From positions 1,488,001-1,552,000 of the forward strand of contig NZ_CP060784.1 in assembly GCF_014489555.1 (NCBI RefSeq): 64,000 nucleotides of DNA, read 5' to 3'. Below, one piece after another: positions 9,323-18,365 of this stretch (position 1 is the first letter of the stretch; each line of letters starts with the position of its first letter). Origin of the DNA: Hymenobacter qilianensis (GTDB taxonomy: Bacteria > Bacteroidota > Bacteroidia > Cytophagales > Hymenobacteraceae). A program made the position numbers and the translations under genes. Below the pieces are notes generated by a model, which did no database searches, was not told where the DNA came from, and saw only the letters and a program-made list of their open reading frames with translations.

Positions 9323-10572
9323 ATGCGTTTCGTCTTCTCGTTTTTTCTCGCTTTCCTGCTGACCCTGACTGCCGCTTCGGCCCAGACGGACAAAGCCGAA
9401 TTAGCCGCCCTAAAGCAAGCTAATGACCTAGTAGCTCAGCGCAAATACAACTCGGCATTTGCGCTGCTCCAGCAGTTTGACCGCCAAAACACCCGACCGG
9501 CAATAGTGATGCGCAAACAGGAAATTGCCCTCTCCTACCACATTACCACCCGTGAGTATGAGACATTTTCAATGAAGGATCTGGCCTTGGTGGAAACGCT
9601 GGAGCAAATGCGCGCCCAGCGCTCCTATGACTCGGCTTATCGGTTTCCCATCGAGACGGCCTTGCTGAATTTGAAGCGGCGCAACCCCACCAATTACAAG
9701 CTTGACAAAGCCCTGGGCGACTATTATTACAGCGCCCAGCAGTGCGATTGTGCCGAGAAGGCGAAGGGCGAGGACCGGCTTTTTGCCCTCATGGTCCGGC
9801 ATTATGAGGTGGCTCACCTGCGCGGCTACGGCGATTATCTTTCTTATTATGCCTTGGGCTATGCTCATGAGCGCCTCGGCAACTTTGCCCAGTCCGTGGC
9901 ACCTTTCCGGCGCTCTATTCAGTTAAAGAAGGATTTTCCGGACGCTCACTACCACTTTGCTTACTCGCTGCTTGAGCTCAAGCAGCTGGAAAAGTCGCGG
10001 GATGAGGTGCGCATCGCCCTCAATTTGTATAAGGATGAGCAGTTCAAGTCCGACGCCGCCTACATGCTGGCCGATATTGAGGAGCAAATAAAACGCAAGG
10101 CTGAAGGCCGCCCCATCAAGACTTCGGCCCGCTCGAAGCCCCGTACCCCTGATGCCTCCACCGACCCGGAGCCCATTAACCCCACCGAGCTGGCGACGGT
10201 AAAACCCAAGCTGCTGGCTGCACTCAAAGGCAACAACAAGCCGGAGATTGTGCGGCTCACCAATCAGCTTTACCAATTGGCGCCCAAAGATGAAAGCACT
10301 TACCGCGAGCTGCTCGACCTGTATGTAGCTAATAATCAGGCACCCGACCTGATAACCTTTCTCACGGAGCAGGCGGCGGTACCCAATCAGGAGCCGCTGG
10401 CGCAAGGCTACCAGCGCTTATACCTGGGGCATCTGTACCTCGACCAGAAAAATGCCCCCAGGCGCACAATCAGCTGGTGCTGGCTCGGCAGTTTTTGGTG
10501 CAGGCCCTGCCCGCCAACAACCCGACTTTTGCCGTGATTGATCAGTTGCTTCAATCCACGCCGCAGGAATAG
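9323..10572 (+). CDS. Exported TPR-repeat protein (frameshift near the end)
   Basis: A signal peptide (MRFVFSFFLAFLLTLTAASAQ) is followed by helical repeats typical of tetratricopeptide proteins (LGYAHERLGNFAQSVAPF, DAHYHFAYSLLELKQLEKS). Reading the five-C run at 10455-10459 as six changes the tail from an odd WCWLGSFWC frame into NAPQAHNQLVLARQF and ends at 10572, giving 416 residues that keep the TPR character. It is probably a periplasmic scaffold; its partners are unknown. No operon is evident. Confidence 0.8.
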
Positions 10573-10860
10573 GCTGGGGGGCAAATTGTCGGCCTGGTTT
10601 GAGTTGGCAGCATACGTAAACTCAGCAGACTTAAATCACTTTAAAAGTAATTTTTGGGACCAGTCCAAGAAGTATAGAGGAGATTGCATGTGCTTATTCT
10701 AATTTTTAATTGACTATAAATCAGAATATTACAGCCACAACTACCGCATAACGCAGTGATTGGCACGGTTTTGCAATAATACCTTGCAACGCTCAGCTAT
10801 TCCGCAGTGCACATAGCGAATAGCAGCGTTTCTTTTCTCCTTCTCTACTACTTCCTGGAT

Positions 10861-11625
10861 ATGAAAAATCTGCGTCTTTGCGGTCGCCTGGCCGCGCTTG
10901 CTCTTCTCCTTTCTACTGGCTTTGGTGTTCAGGCCCAGGTTCGGCAACCGTATAATGCTCCGTTGGCGCCTCGTCCGAAGCAATATTCCACCACCACTTC
11001 TATTGCTCCGCCTAGCCGGGGTGTGCAGTTTGGCCTCCGGGCGGGCGTCAATGTCGCCGATTGGTCGGGTGATGCCGTGCAAAGCGTGCTTGACGTGGCT
11101 GAGTTGACCAATGGCGCCGTGACCCGCGAAATGAAGCCCGGCTTTCACGCTGGCTTGTTTGCCACTCTGCCCCTGGGCTCTCACTTCGCTATTGAGCCCG
11201 GCCTGATCTATTCCGAAAAAGGCACCCAGCTCGCGGGCCGTGTTCCTTTCGAGCAGTTTGACTTTCTGAACACCCGCGTAACGGCCACCGCCCGCATGGC
11301 TTATATTGATGTGCCGGTGCTGGCGAAGGCTTACCTCACGCGCGGCCTCTACATCTATGCCGGCCCGCAGGCGTCTTATCTGGTGAGCAACAAAGTACGG
11401 GTAGAAGCGGGGGCCTTGGGTTTCTCCGCTTTCAAGCAAGATTTCGACGTGCGCAACCAGTTTCGTGAGCTGGACTTCGGCGTGGTTGGCGGCCTGGGCT
11501 ACCAGTTCGACAGCGGCTTGGGCCTGAGCGCCGGCTACGACTACGGCCTTTCGTCCTTAGATAAAAACGACCGTTTCGACGCGCAGAACCGCGTGATCAA
11601 AGCTTCAGTAAACTTTTCTTTCTAG
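10861..11625 (+). CDS. PorT-like outer membrane beta-barrel protein
   Basis: 254 residues, start ATG at 10861. The signal peptide ends GFGVQAQ. The mature part has GVQFGLRAGVNVADWSG, IEPGLIYSEKG, AYIDVPVLAKAYL and YIYAGPQASYLVS and closes with ASVNFSF: alternating strands and a terminal Phe, as in the outer-membrane beta-barrel family of Bacteroidota. The role is unknown. The upstream 288-base gap contains a six-G copy of the dispersed motif just after the previous stop. Confidence 0.8.
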   Translation: MKNLRLCGRLAALALLLSTGFGVQAQVRQPYNAPLAPRPKQYSTTTSIAPPSRGVQFGLRAGVNVADWSGDAVQSVLDVAELTNGAVTREMKPGFHAGLFATLPLGSHFAIEPGLIYSEKGTQLAGRVPFEQFDFLNTRVTATARMAYIDVPVLAKAYLTRGLYIYAGPQASYLVSNKVRVEAGALGFSAFKQDFDVRNQFRELDFGVVGGLGYQFDSGLGLSAGYDYGLSSLDKNDRFDAQNRVIKASVNFSF

Positions 11626-11654
11626 TTTCGCGCCCTATTCTTTCAACAACCAAT

Positions 11655-11686
11655 AAAAAGCCCCCGGATATTCCGGGGGCTTTTTT
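11655..11686. terminator. Bidirectional intrinsic terminator
   Basis: AAAAAGCCCCCGG, ATAT loop, CCGGGGGCTTTTTT: a symmetric stem with A-run and T-run on either side, between convergent genes. It is made of two inverted five-base copies of the G-run motif. Confidence 0.9.
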
Positions 11687-11741
11687 GGGGCTAACAGGAC
11701 CCGTGTCAGAGGCCGAATTAAGGCGAAATGCGCCTTGTGCT

Positions 11742-13191
11742 TTAAGTGGCAAGTAAGGGCTCCGGCTGGCGCTTGAATATATCCTGCAAGGCCTGCCGGG
11801 CGGCGTGGTGCCCACACATGCCATGCACTCCCCGCCGGGAGGCGTTGAGGAAGAGCAGATGTAGAGGCCCTTCGCCGAGGTACGATAGGGAGAAGCGCGC
11901 AACGCCGGACGGGTAAACAGCTGCGTTACATCCAGGATGCCACCGTTGATGTCGCCACCAACTAAATTGCTGTTAAACGCTTCTAGCTCGCTTGTATTGA
12001 AAGTATGGCGGGCCAGTATCCGGTCGCGGAAGCCGGGAGCGAATCGTTCTACCTGATTTTCAATAGCCGTGGTCATGTCAACGCGTGAGCCGTTGGGCAC
12101 GTGGCAATAGGCCCACGCGGTATGCTTGCCCGCCGGCGCCCTAGTCGGGTCGAAGAGGCTTTGCTGGGCCAAAAGCACAAAGGGCCGGTCGGGGTGCTTG
12201 CCTTCGCTGGTTTGCTGCTCAGAGGCAAGTATTTCTTCCAATGAGTTGCCCAGATGTATGGTGCCAGCCTGCCGGCATTCCGGCGCCGTGAACGGTATCG
12301 GCCCATCCAAGGCCCAATCGACTTTAAATACGCCCATACCGTAGCGGTAGCGCTCTAGTTGCCAGCGGTAGAGCGACGAGAAGGTATGGCCCGCAATCTT
12401 GAGCAACTGCCGCGGCGTGACGTCGAAAAGTACAGCGTGGGTGGAGGGCAGTTGACTGAGGGAGCTAACGGGAGCATTTGTTTCGATTTTGCCCCCAGCG
12501 ACACGAAATAAGAAGCCAGCGCCCGCGCTATAACTTGGGCGCCGCCCTCCGGTAGCGGCCACCCGCGCACATGGCCCATAGCCATCAGTACCAACCCGAT
12601 GGCCGAGGTAGTGACATTGGTAAGGGGCTGAATGGCGTGAGCGGCCATACCAGCCCACAATCCTCGCGCTTCCAGTGTCTGAAACCGTTTGGCCAGCATC
12701 GTAGCCGAGGTAACGGCATCGAGGCCGAAGCGGGCCATAGCCAGCGGATGCTTCGGGATGCGCAACGGGCCCAGAATAGCGGGCGCCAACACTGGCCAGT
12801 CGCGCACAATAGGCTGGATCAGTTGCCGGTAAGCCTTTTCGTCGGGACCCAATCGGTGCGCCGTATCGGCTAAGGAAGCGACCAGGGTGGCAGCCCGACC
12901 TGTATCGAAGGGGTGAGCGGCGGCTACCGGCGGCGTGAGGAAGTTCAGGCCATGTTCGGCCAGGGGAAGGGTTTTGAAAAACGGTGACTCTGCCGCCAGC
13001 GGGTGAATGGCTGATCCGATGTCGTGTACAAAGCCAGGCAGCGTAAGCTCTGCCGAGCGCAATCCTCCTCCAATAGCGTCTTTGGCTTCCAGTATCAAAA
13101 CGGATAGGCCGGCTTGCTGGAGCGTAATAGCTGCCGCCAGCCCATTCGGCCCGGAGCCGACAACGACGGCATCAAAATCTCGCTTATCCAC
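11742..13191 (-). CDS. Phytoene-desaturase-like FAD oxidoreductase (two frameshifts)
   Basis: About 483 residues once two one-base gaps are restored. The N-terminus has the FAD motif VVVGSGPNGLAAAITLQQAG and IGGGLRSAELTLPG as in COG1233 carotenoid desaturase/isomerase relatives. The first break is the five-C run at 12492-12496 (restored: FVSLGGKIETNAPV). The second is four C at 11830-11833, where five give STPPGGGVHGMCGHHAARQAL, the expected C-terminal flavin-site motif; the protein then stops at 11742. The substrate may be a polyene or something else; no carotenoid gene neighbours it. The second break is one of only two outside the six-G context. Confidence 0.78.
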
Positions 13192-13269
13192 TAGAAATGA
13201 CTTTTATAGAGTAAGTATCGACTAAACTAGGCCGCGCCTGAAAGGTAACGAACCGTTAACAATCCAAAA

Positions 13270-13370
13270 GGCGGTCATGCAGAACGCAGTGAAGCATCTC
13301 GCGTGCGGTCGTTGATTACTAACTCAACATCAGCATGCGAGATGCTTCGCTACCGCTCTGCATGACCGCC
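13270..13370. repeat. Dispersed inverted repeat, family with core AAGCATCTCGCGTGC
   Basis: GGCGGTCATGCAGA... is mirrored at the far end by ...CTGCATGACCGCC, with GAAGCATCTCGC / GCGAGATGCTTC inside, so the element can fold into one long imperfect hairpin. Near-identical cores occur at 44401-44493 and 61103-61214. It lies between a minus-strand start (13191) and the end of the aromatic operon (13483). Confidence 0.8.
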
Positions 13371-13482
13371 AGACATGTATGACGCTCTTACGGAAAACTT
13401 ACAGCTTTGCTACTCTCCTCTTAAAAGGAATTATCACAACCTCGCTCCTTTAGTTGGTTCCCGAAGAAAAAGCCCCCAGCCC

Positions 13483-14583
13483 TTATTTAACGTCGTCGTG
13501 AGGGTTCATTACGCGGTTTTGGCGGTTGATGGATTCGAGGTGAATGGCGTCGAAGTACTTGAGAATGAAATCTTTGGTAAGGCCTAGCTTGGCACCTTTT
13601 TTTACGCCGCGGTCTAGGATCTCATTCCAGCGGTTAGGCTGAAGGATGGTGATGTCGTTCTCCTTTTTGTAGGTACCAATCTTCTCGGCGACGGCCATGC
13701 GGCTGCTAATGAGCTGCATAATCTCGTCGTCGATGTGGTTGATCTGGTCGCGCAGCTTGGCCAGCACGGTTAGAAATTCCTGCTTGTCGGTGGTTTCGTG
13801 GCGCCAGATGAGGTGGTCGAGCAGGGCGACGAGGTTGGTGGGCGTTACCTGCTGGGCGGCATCGCTCCAAGCCTGGTCGGGGTCGCGGTGCGATTCCAGC
13901 ATCAGGCCGTCGAAGTCGAGGTCAATGGCTTTTTGAGCAACATCGGCGAGCAGGTCACGGCGGCCGCAAATGTGGCTCGGGTCGCAAATGAGCGGCAATT
14001 CGGGCATGCGGCGCTTCATTTCGATAGGAAGCTGCCAGAGCGGCGCATTGCGGTATTCGGTGTTGCCGTAGCTGGAAAAGCCCCGGTGAATCAGGCCGAT
14101 TTGCTTCACGCCCGCTTTCGCTAAGCGCTCCACGGCTCCGGCCCACAACTCTACGTCGGGGTTGATGGGGTTTTTGATGAACACCGGCACATCCGTACCG
14201 CGCAGGGCGTCGGCCACAGCCTGCACCGAAAACGGGTTCACTGTCGTGCGCGCGCCAATCCAGAGCACGTCCATCTCGAAAGCAAGGCTGTCCTCCACGT
14301 GTTTGGGCGTGGCCACTTCCACCATCACGGGCAGGCCGGTTTGCTCGCGGGCTTTTTGCAGCCAGGGCAAGCCTTTCGTGCCAATGCCCTCGAAGCCGCC
14401 GGGCTTGGTGCGGGGCTTCCAGATGCCGGCGCGGAGCATATCCACGCGGCCGGTTTGGGCCAGCTGGTTGCAGGTATCGAGGAGCTGTTCCTCGGTTTCG
14501 GCGCTGCACGGGCCGGAGATGAGCAGGGGCTTTTTGCTGGTGAGTTCAGCGGCCGAAGTGGTGGTAGTTTGGGTATGGTCCAT
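13483..14583 (-). CDS. Bifunctional DAHP synthase / chorismate mutase
   Basis: 366 residues. The N-terminal two thirds is a KDO8P-type DAHP synthase (LLISGPCSAETEEQLLDT, GIWKPRTKPGGFEG, ICDPSHICG), which joins phosphoenolpyruvate and erythrose 4-phosphate. The last 95 residues are an AroQ-type chorismate mutase (LRDQINHIDDEIMQLISSRMAVAEKIGTYKKEND). This fusion is common in Bacteroidota and puts the first shikimate step and the first Phe/Tyr step on one chain. It is the last gene of the minus-strand operon; its ATG overlaps the tyrA stop (TAATG). Confidence 0.95.
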   Translation of the reverse strand: MDHTQTTTTSAAELTSKKPLLISGPCSAETEEQLLDTCNQLAQTGRVDMLRAGIWKPRTKPGGFEGIGTKGLPWLQKAREQTGLPVMVEVATPKHVEDSLAFEMDVLWIGARTTVNPFSVQAVADALRGTDVPVFIKNPINPDVELWAGAVERLAKAGVKQIGLIHRGFSSYGNTEYRNAPLWQLPIEMKRRMPELPLICDPSHICGRRDLLADVAQKAIDLDFDGLMLESHRDPDQAWSDAAQQVTPTNLVALLDHLIWRHETTDKQEFLTVLAKLRDQINHIDDEIMQLISSRMAVAEKIGTYKKENDITILQPNRWNEILDRGVKKGAKLGLTKDFILKYFDAIHLESINRQNRVMNPHDDVK

Positions 14584-15424
14584 TATTTCAAGATTTTACG
14601 AATGAGATTTGCTTGCTCGATGAGCTGATGAAAAGCGGGGTAATCTTCCTGTTCCAGCACGTCTTTCATGTGCTGCAATTGGCGCAAATGCTCGCTGAGC
14701 ACATCGAGCACGTTGAGGCGGTTTTGGCGAAAAATGGGCACCCACATATCCGGGGAGCTTTTGGCCAGACGCACCGTCGACTCGAAGCCGCCGCTGGCCA
14801 GGTCAAAAATCTGCTGCTCCTCTTTTTCCTTGTTTAATACGGTGAGCGCCAGCGCAAAAGAGGTGATATGCGAGATATGAGAGATGTAAGCCGTGTGCAA
14901 ATCGTGGGCGGCCCCGCCCATGTACACCAGCCGCATCCCGATTTGCTCAAAAATGCCCCCACGCGGGTTACGGCGGCGGGGTCGCTGTGCTCCGCATCAC
15001 AGATAACCAGGGTTTTGCCCTGAAACAAGCCTTGCACCGCCGCCTCCGGCCCCGAATACTCAGTACCGGCCATGGGGTGCACGGCCACAAAACGGGCGCG
15101 GCGCGGGTGCTGCTCTACGCAGCCCAGCAGCTTTTGCTTGGTCGAGCCTACGTCGATAACTATCTGGTGGTCAGCGACTGAATCCAGAACCTTGGGCAGC
15201 AGCGTGAGCATGGCATCCATGGGCACGGCCAACACAATCAGGTCGGCGCGGCTGATGCCGGATGCGAGGTCAGCTACCTCATCGATAAGGCCTAGGCTCA
15301 GCGCTTTCGTTTGGTTTTCGAAGCTTTGGTCTACGCCAATGATTTGGGTAGCCAGGCCCGCTTCCCGGAGGCTAAGGGCTAACGAGCCGCCAATCAAGCC
15401 GATACCTATTATAGTGACTATCAT
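14583..15424 (-). CDS. tyrA: Prephenate dehydrogenase (one frameshift)
   Basis: 280 residues after one repair. N-terminal NAD motif IGIGLIGGSLALSLREAG; then DVGSTKQKL and FVAVHPMAGTEYSG, which are family motifs with the catalytic His. The frame breaks at five C (14956-14960); six give VGGIFEQIGMRLVYMGG and restore the helical C-terminal domain to the stop at 14583. The enzyme oxidises prephenate to 4-hydroxyphenylpyruvate for tyrosine. I chose ATG 15424 (MIVTIIG) over an upstream in-frame start. It lies four bases after the aminotransferase and overlaps the next gene by one base. Confidence 0.9.
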
Positions 15425-15428
15425 TTTC

Positions 15429-16609
15429 TTATTGAGAAACAGGAGCGGAAGCTCGGGCGGTGACAATGCGCTCCAGCGCCGCCGCCAATACGCTTTCTGG
15501 CTGGCACAAACTCACCCGAATAAAATCGTTGCCGTTGCTGCCAAAAATGCCCCCGGCGTGATAAATACCTTGGCCTGGTGCAGCAGCTCGTCGCTGAGCG
15601 CGTAGCCATCGGCGTAACCGGCCGGAATTGCCCCCCAGACAAACAGACCGGTTTGCTGTTGATCAAATTGGCAGCCGATGGTGGTCAGCAAGTTGAAAAC
15701 CTGCTCGCGACGGGCGCGGTACGTGGCGTTAAGCTGCTCAAACCAATCAGCCCCCAGCCCCAGCGCGACAATAGCGCCGCGCTGCACCGGCAGAAACATA
15801 CCCGAATCGAGGTTGCTCTTGAAGCGCAGCACCTGTTGCAGCCACTCGGCCCGGCCCGCCAGCAACCCCACGCGCCAGCCCGCCATATTATGCGATTTGC
15901 TGAGTGAGTTCAGCTCCAAGGCTACTTCGCGCGCGCCGGGCACGGCCAGCAAGCTCTGTGGGTTGTCGTTGAGAATGAAGCTGTACGGGTTGTCGTGGAC
16001 TAGTAGAATGCTGTGCTGCTGCGCGAAATCGACCAGGCGCGCCAGAAACTCCAGGTCGGCGGGAGCGCCGGTGGGCATGTGGGGGTAGTTGAGCCACATC
16101 AGCTTTACCCGGCTTAGGTCGCGCTGGGCCAAGGCGTCGAGGTAGGGCTGCCAGTTGTTGGCCACTGTCAGGTCGTAATCGACGGGCGTGGCGCCGCTGA
16201 GCTGGGCGGCGGCGCGGTAAGCCGGGTAGCCCGGATTCGGGATCAGCACCTCGTCGCCGGCTTGCAGAAACGTCATGCTGATGTGCATGATGCCCTCCTT
16301 GGAGCCCAGCAGCGGCAAAATCTCATTGGATGGGTTAAGCTCCACCTGATAAGCACGCTGGTACCAGTCTGCCATGGCCTGACGCAGCGCCGGGCTGCCC
16401 TGGTAGCCCTGGTAAGCATGCGTGTTGGGCTGCTCAGCTGTTGTGCTCAGGGCCGCTATTACGCTGGGGTGCGGGGGCAAATCTGGGCTGCCGATTCCCA
16501 GGTTAATAACGGCCGCCCCCGCCTGGTTCATGGCGTCGATTTCGCGCAGCTTTTGGGAAAAGTAATACTCGCCCGTGTGCTGGAGGCGGTCGGCGGTGGA
16601 AATGTTCAT
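15429..16609 (-). CDS. Class I/II aminotransferase (one frameshift near C-terminus)
   Basis: 393 residues with the five-C run at 15550-15554 read as six, which turns a premature end into TPGGIFGSNGNDFIRVSLC, the normal fold I end with the substrate-binding Arg. Other motifs: GIGSPDLPPHPS at the N-terminus, PNPGYPAYRAA, SLSKSHNMAGWRVGLLAG with the PLP Lys. In this operon it most likely transaminates phenylpyruvate and 4-hydroxyphenylpyruvate to Phe and Tyr. Another run, six C at 15610, is in frame. Confidence 0.9.
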
Positions 16610-16626
16610 GGTGGTAGCTGTAGCTT

Positions 16627-17481
16627 CTAACTAACTGGTGTTGATTCGGTTAATTGCTGGTTTCCTCGTTGATAAAGTCCCAGCACGCGTAGATCTTCGG
16701 TGAGCGGTTCCAGGTCTTGGAGCACTTCGTGAAACTGATCGGCGTGGTCGAACTCCAGGTCGGCGTGGAAGAAGTACTGCCAGGCCCGGCCGGGCTGGGG
16801 AAAGGATTGCAGCTTGGAAAGGTTCAGGTCGTGGTCGGCGATTTTGTTGAGTACCCGTGCCAGCGAGCCTTTAGTATGAGAAGTGTGGAAATACACCGAC
16901 GCTTTGTTGGCTGAAGCCGGCTGGGGGGCATTTTCGGCGGTATTGATGATAAGAAAGCGCGTGTAGTTTTCCGGTACCGACTGAATATCCGCGGCTCCTA
17001 TTTCCAGATCAAACAGCTCAGCGGCAGCCTGGCCGGCCACGGCCGCGATGCCCATCAGGTGGCCTTCGCGGATGCGCTGGGCACTTAGGGCCGTGTCTTC
17101 GGTCTCAACCAGCTTCCACTCAGGGTGTTGATTAAGAAAATCGGCGCACTGAAGCAGGGCCATCGGATGAGAGTGCACCTCACGCAGGTCAGCCAGGGTT
17201 TGCCCGGGCAGCAGCAGCAGGTGCTGGCGAATGGGCAGGTACACTTCACCCGTCACCCGCAGCTCCGACTGTTGGAGCAGATTGTAGTTGGGCAAAATGC
17301 TGCCTGCAATGGAGTTCTCAATGGCCATCACTCCACCCGCCGCCGTGCCCCGCGCCACCTGCCGCACCACCTCCGCAAAGGTAGCGCAGGGCGTCACGGC
17401 GGTTTCGGGGCCGAAGTACTGGTGGGCGGCGAGCTGGTGAAAGCTGCCGGCGAAACCCTGAATGGCGATGGTTGGTGTCAT
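16627..17481 (-). CDS. pheA: Prephenate dehydratase
   Basis: 284 residues. The catalytic domain shows IQGFAGSFHQLAA and MAIENSIAGSI with the catalytic threonine block reduced to NYTRFLII; the C-terminal ACT domain is KASVYFHTSHTKGSLARVLNKIADHDLNLSKLQSFP, where phenylalanine normally binds to inhibit the enzyme. It converts prephenate to phenylpyruvate. It is the first structural gene of the operon, 17 bases before the aminotransferase. Upstream lie two leader peptides and two terminators, so the operon is likely controlled by attenuation as well as by feedback. A six-G run at 16923 is in frame. Confidence 0.95.
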   Translation of the reverse strand: MTPTIAIQGFAGSFHQLAAHQYFGPETAVTPCATFAEVVRQVARGTAAGGVMAIENSIAGSILPNYNLLQQSELRVTGEVYLPIRQHLLLLPGQTLADLREVHSHPMALLQCADFLNQHPEWKLVETEDTALSAQRIREGHLMGIAAVAGQAAAELFDLEIGAADIQSVPENYTRFLIINTAENAPQPASANKASVYFHTSHTKGSLARVLNKIADHDLNLSKLQSFPQPGRAWQYFFHADLEFDHADQFHEVLQDLEPLTEDLRVLGLYQRGNQQLTESTPVS

Positions 17482-17506
17482 GTAATTAGATGCGTGATTT
17501 TGTTAT

Positions 17507-17540
17507 AAAAAAGGCCCCCTGAGGTTCAGGGGCCTTTTTT
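17507..17540 (-). terminator. Attenuator terminator T2 of the pheA operon
   Basis: On the minus strand AAAAAAGGCCCCTGA and TCAGGGGGCCTTTTTT form a strong stem and T-run 26 bases before the pheA start. Its first arm (plus 17526-17540) can pair instead with CAGGGAGTCTTTT (plus 17568-17580) inside leader peptide 2: 12 pairs with one bulged A and one G-U. This is the terminator/antiterminator switch expected of attenuation. One arm has four G and the other five C. Confidence 0.85.
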
Positions 17541-17556
17541 ATTGCTTCTTTTTAAC

Positions 17557-17637
17557 TTAAGCAGAATAAAAGACTCCCTGTTTCTCCCGGTAGAAGAAAT
17601 AATAGAAGCCGTAATAAAAAGAAGCGGAGAACTGCAT
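17557..17637 (-). CDS. Leader peptide 2 of the pheA operon, Phe/Tyr-rich
   Basis: A 26-residue frame beginning MQFSASFYYGFYYFFY and ending GVFYSA. It contains six Phe and six Tyr, most of them in codons 7-16. The antiterminator sequence CAGGGAGTCTTTT lies in codons 20-24. A ribosome stalled at the Phe/Tyr cluster would leave it free to pair with T2; a ribosome that reaches the stop would cover it and let T2 form. No Shine-Dalgarno sequence is seen, as usual in this phylum. The composition by itself makes chance unlikely. Confidence 0.85.
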   Translation of the reverse strand: MQFSASFYYGFYYFFYREKQGVFYSA

Positions 17638-17659
17638 GATCAAGGAATACTCAGGAGAT

Positions 17660-17693
17660 AAAAAAAGCGCCTTTCGGGAGTCCGAAGGCGCTT
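17660..17693 (-). terminator. Attenuator terminator T1 of the pheA operon
   Basis: On the minus strand AAGCGCCTTCGG, ACTC, CCGAAAGGCGCTT followed by seven T. It lies between leader peptides 1 and 2. Its first arm can also pair with CCGAGGCCGCTT (plus 17718-17729), which follows directly after the stop codon of leader 1, giving an antiterminator with two small bulges. It could alternatively end the upstream 97-residue gene's transcript, but the position after a second aromatic leader argues for attenuation. Confidence 0.75.
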
Positions 17694-17731
17694 GATTGGT
17701 CAGGGTTGATGTGGGGCAAGCGGCCTCGGTT

Positions 17732-17791
17732 CTACGCGGTGGCGTAGAAATAATATGAGGTAAAATAATACCGGGTGGAGGTCGTGCGCAT
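17732..17791 (-). CDS. Leader peptide 1 of the pheA operon, Tyr/Phe-rich
   Basis: A 19-residue frame, MRTTSTRYYFTSYYFYATA, with five Tyr and two Phe in a ten-residue block (YYF..YYFY). The stop codon is followed at once by one arm of the antiterminator for T1. A promoter-like pair lies just upstream. Together with leader 2 this gives two attenuators in series. I know of no database entry for it; it is too short for standard gene finders. Confidence 0.78.
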   Translation of the reverse strand: MRTTSTRYYFTSYYFYATA

Positions 17792-17815
17792 GAAGAAAGT
17801 AGCCGTTTAGCTGCC

Positions 17816-17846
17816 CAAATCTGAAGAAAGCCAAGCAGTAAAACAA
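17816..17846 (-). promoter_or_regulatory. Possible promoter of the pheA operon
   Basis: On the minus strand CTTG (plus 17843-17846) is 20 bases before CAGATTTG (plus 17816-17823), which matches TAnnTTTG except for the first base. Spacing fits the -33/-7 promoter of Bacteroidota. Transcription would begin shortly before the leader 1 start at 17791. Confidence 0.5.
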
Positions 17847-17902
17847 GTTTACCCCAAATTTTTCTGATTTTATTCCTTGGCCATAAGCCATTTGCAACTT
17901 GG

Positions 17903-18196
17903 CTATTCCGTCGCTTGCGGATACTTCTTCCTTAGCTTTTTGCTTTGCCGCTGCATGTGTTTTTCGCGGCGGGCAGCCTGACCAGGGAATTCTATGGCTT
18001 CCTGAGCCCGAATAGCAGCGCATTGCGCGGCTGTGGGCAACCACCACGGCAATGGCACCGCAGCGGTTTGGTAAGCCGCCTCGGGAGCGGCAGCCAGCGT
18101 ATCGGTGGGCGTATGAGCTGACGTTGGTGCCGTCTGGGCCGCGGCAGGCAACGCGCCGAGCAACCCGGCTATCAGCAAGAGGTATCTGTAGTTCAT
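17903..18196 (-). CDS. Small exported protein of unknown function
   Basis: 97 residues from MNYRYLLLIAGLLGALPAAAQ, a clear signal peptide. The mature part is Ala/Thr/Pro-rich, then WWLPTAAQCAAIRAQEAIEFPG and a basic tail (RREKHMQRQSKKLRKKYPQ). I do not recognise a family. A longer start at 18220 would spoil the signal peptide. It lies upstream of, and in the same direction as, the pheA operon, with about 110 bases before leader 1. Confidence 0.6.
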   Translation of the reverse strand: MNYRYLLLIAGLLGALPAAAQTAPTSAHTPTDTLAAAPEAAYQTAAVPLPWWLPTAAQCAAIRAQEAIEFPGQAARREKHMQRQSKKLRKKYPQATE

Positions 18197-18365
18197 CGCA
18201 CAAAGGAGTTGGTACAACATCTACCTCGATGCTCACTTTGGCTAAATTCCACACGGACTGGTCGAAATACGTAGCGTTGCGGCACGGTACGCAGCTCACA
18301 AGCGGAATTTTGCCCCCCAACCCGTAGCTTCCCGATTCATTCGCTGGTTGTTCGCTTCGCCTTGT

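Noticed and set aside
17660..17693. T1 as a simple terminator for the upstream 97-residue gene
   Set aside because: It is about 210 bases from that gene's stop, follows an aromatic leader peptide directly, and has a competing antiterminator partner. Attenuation explains it better, although both roles are possible.
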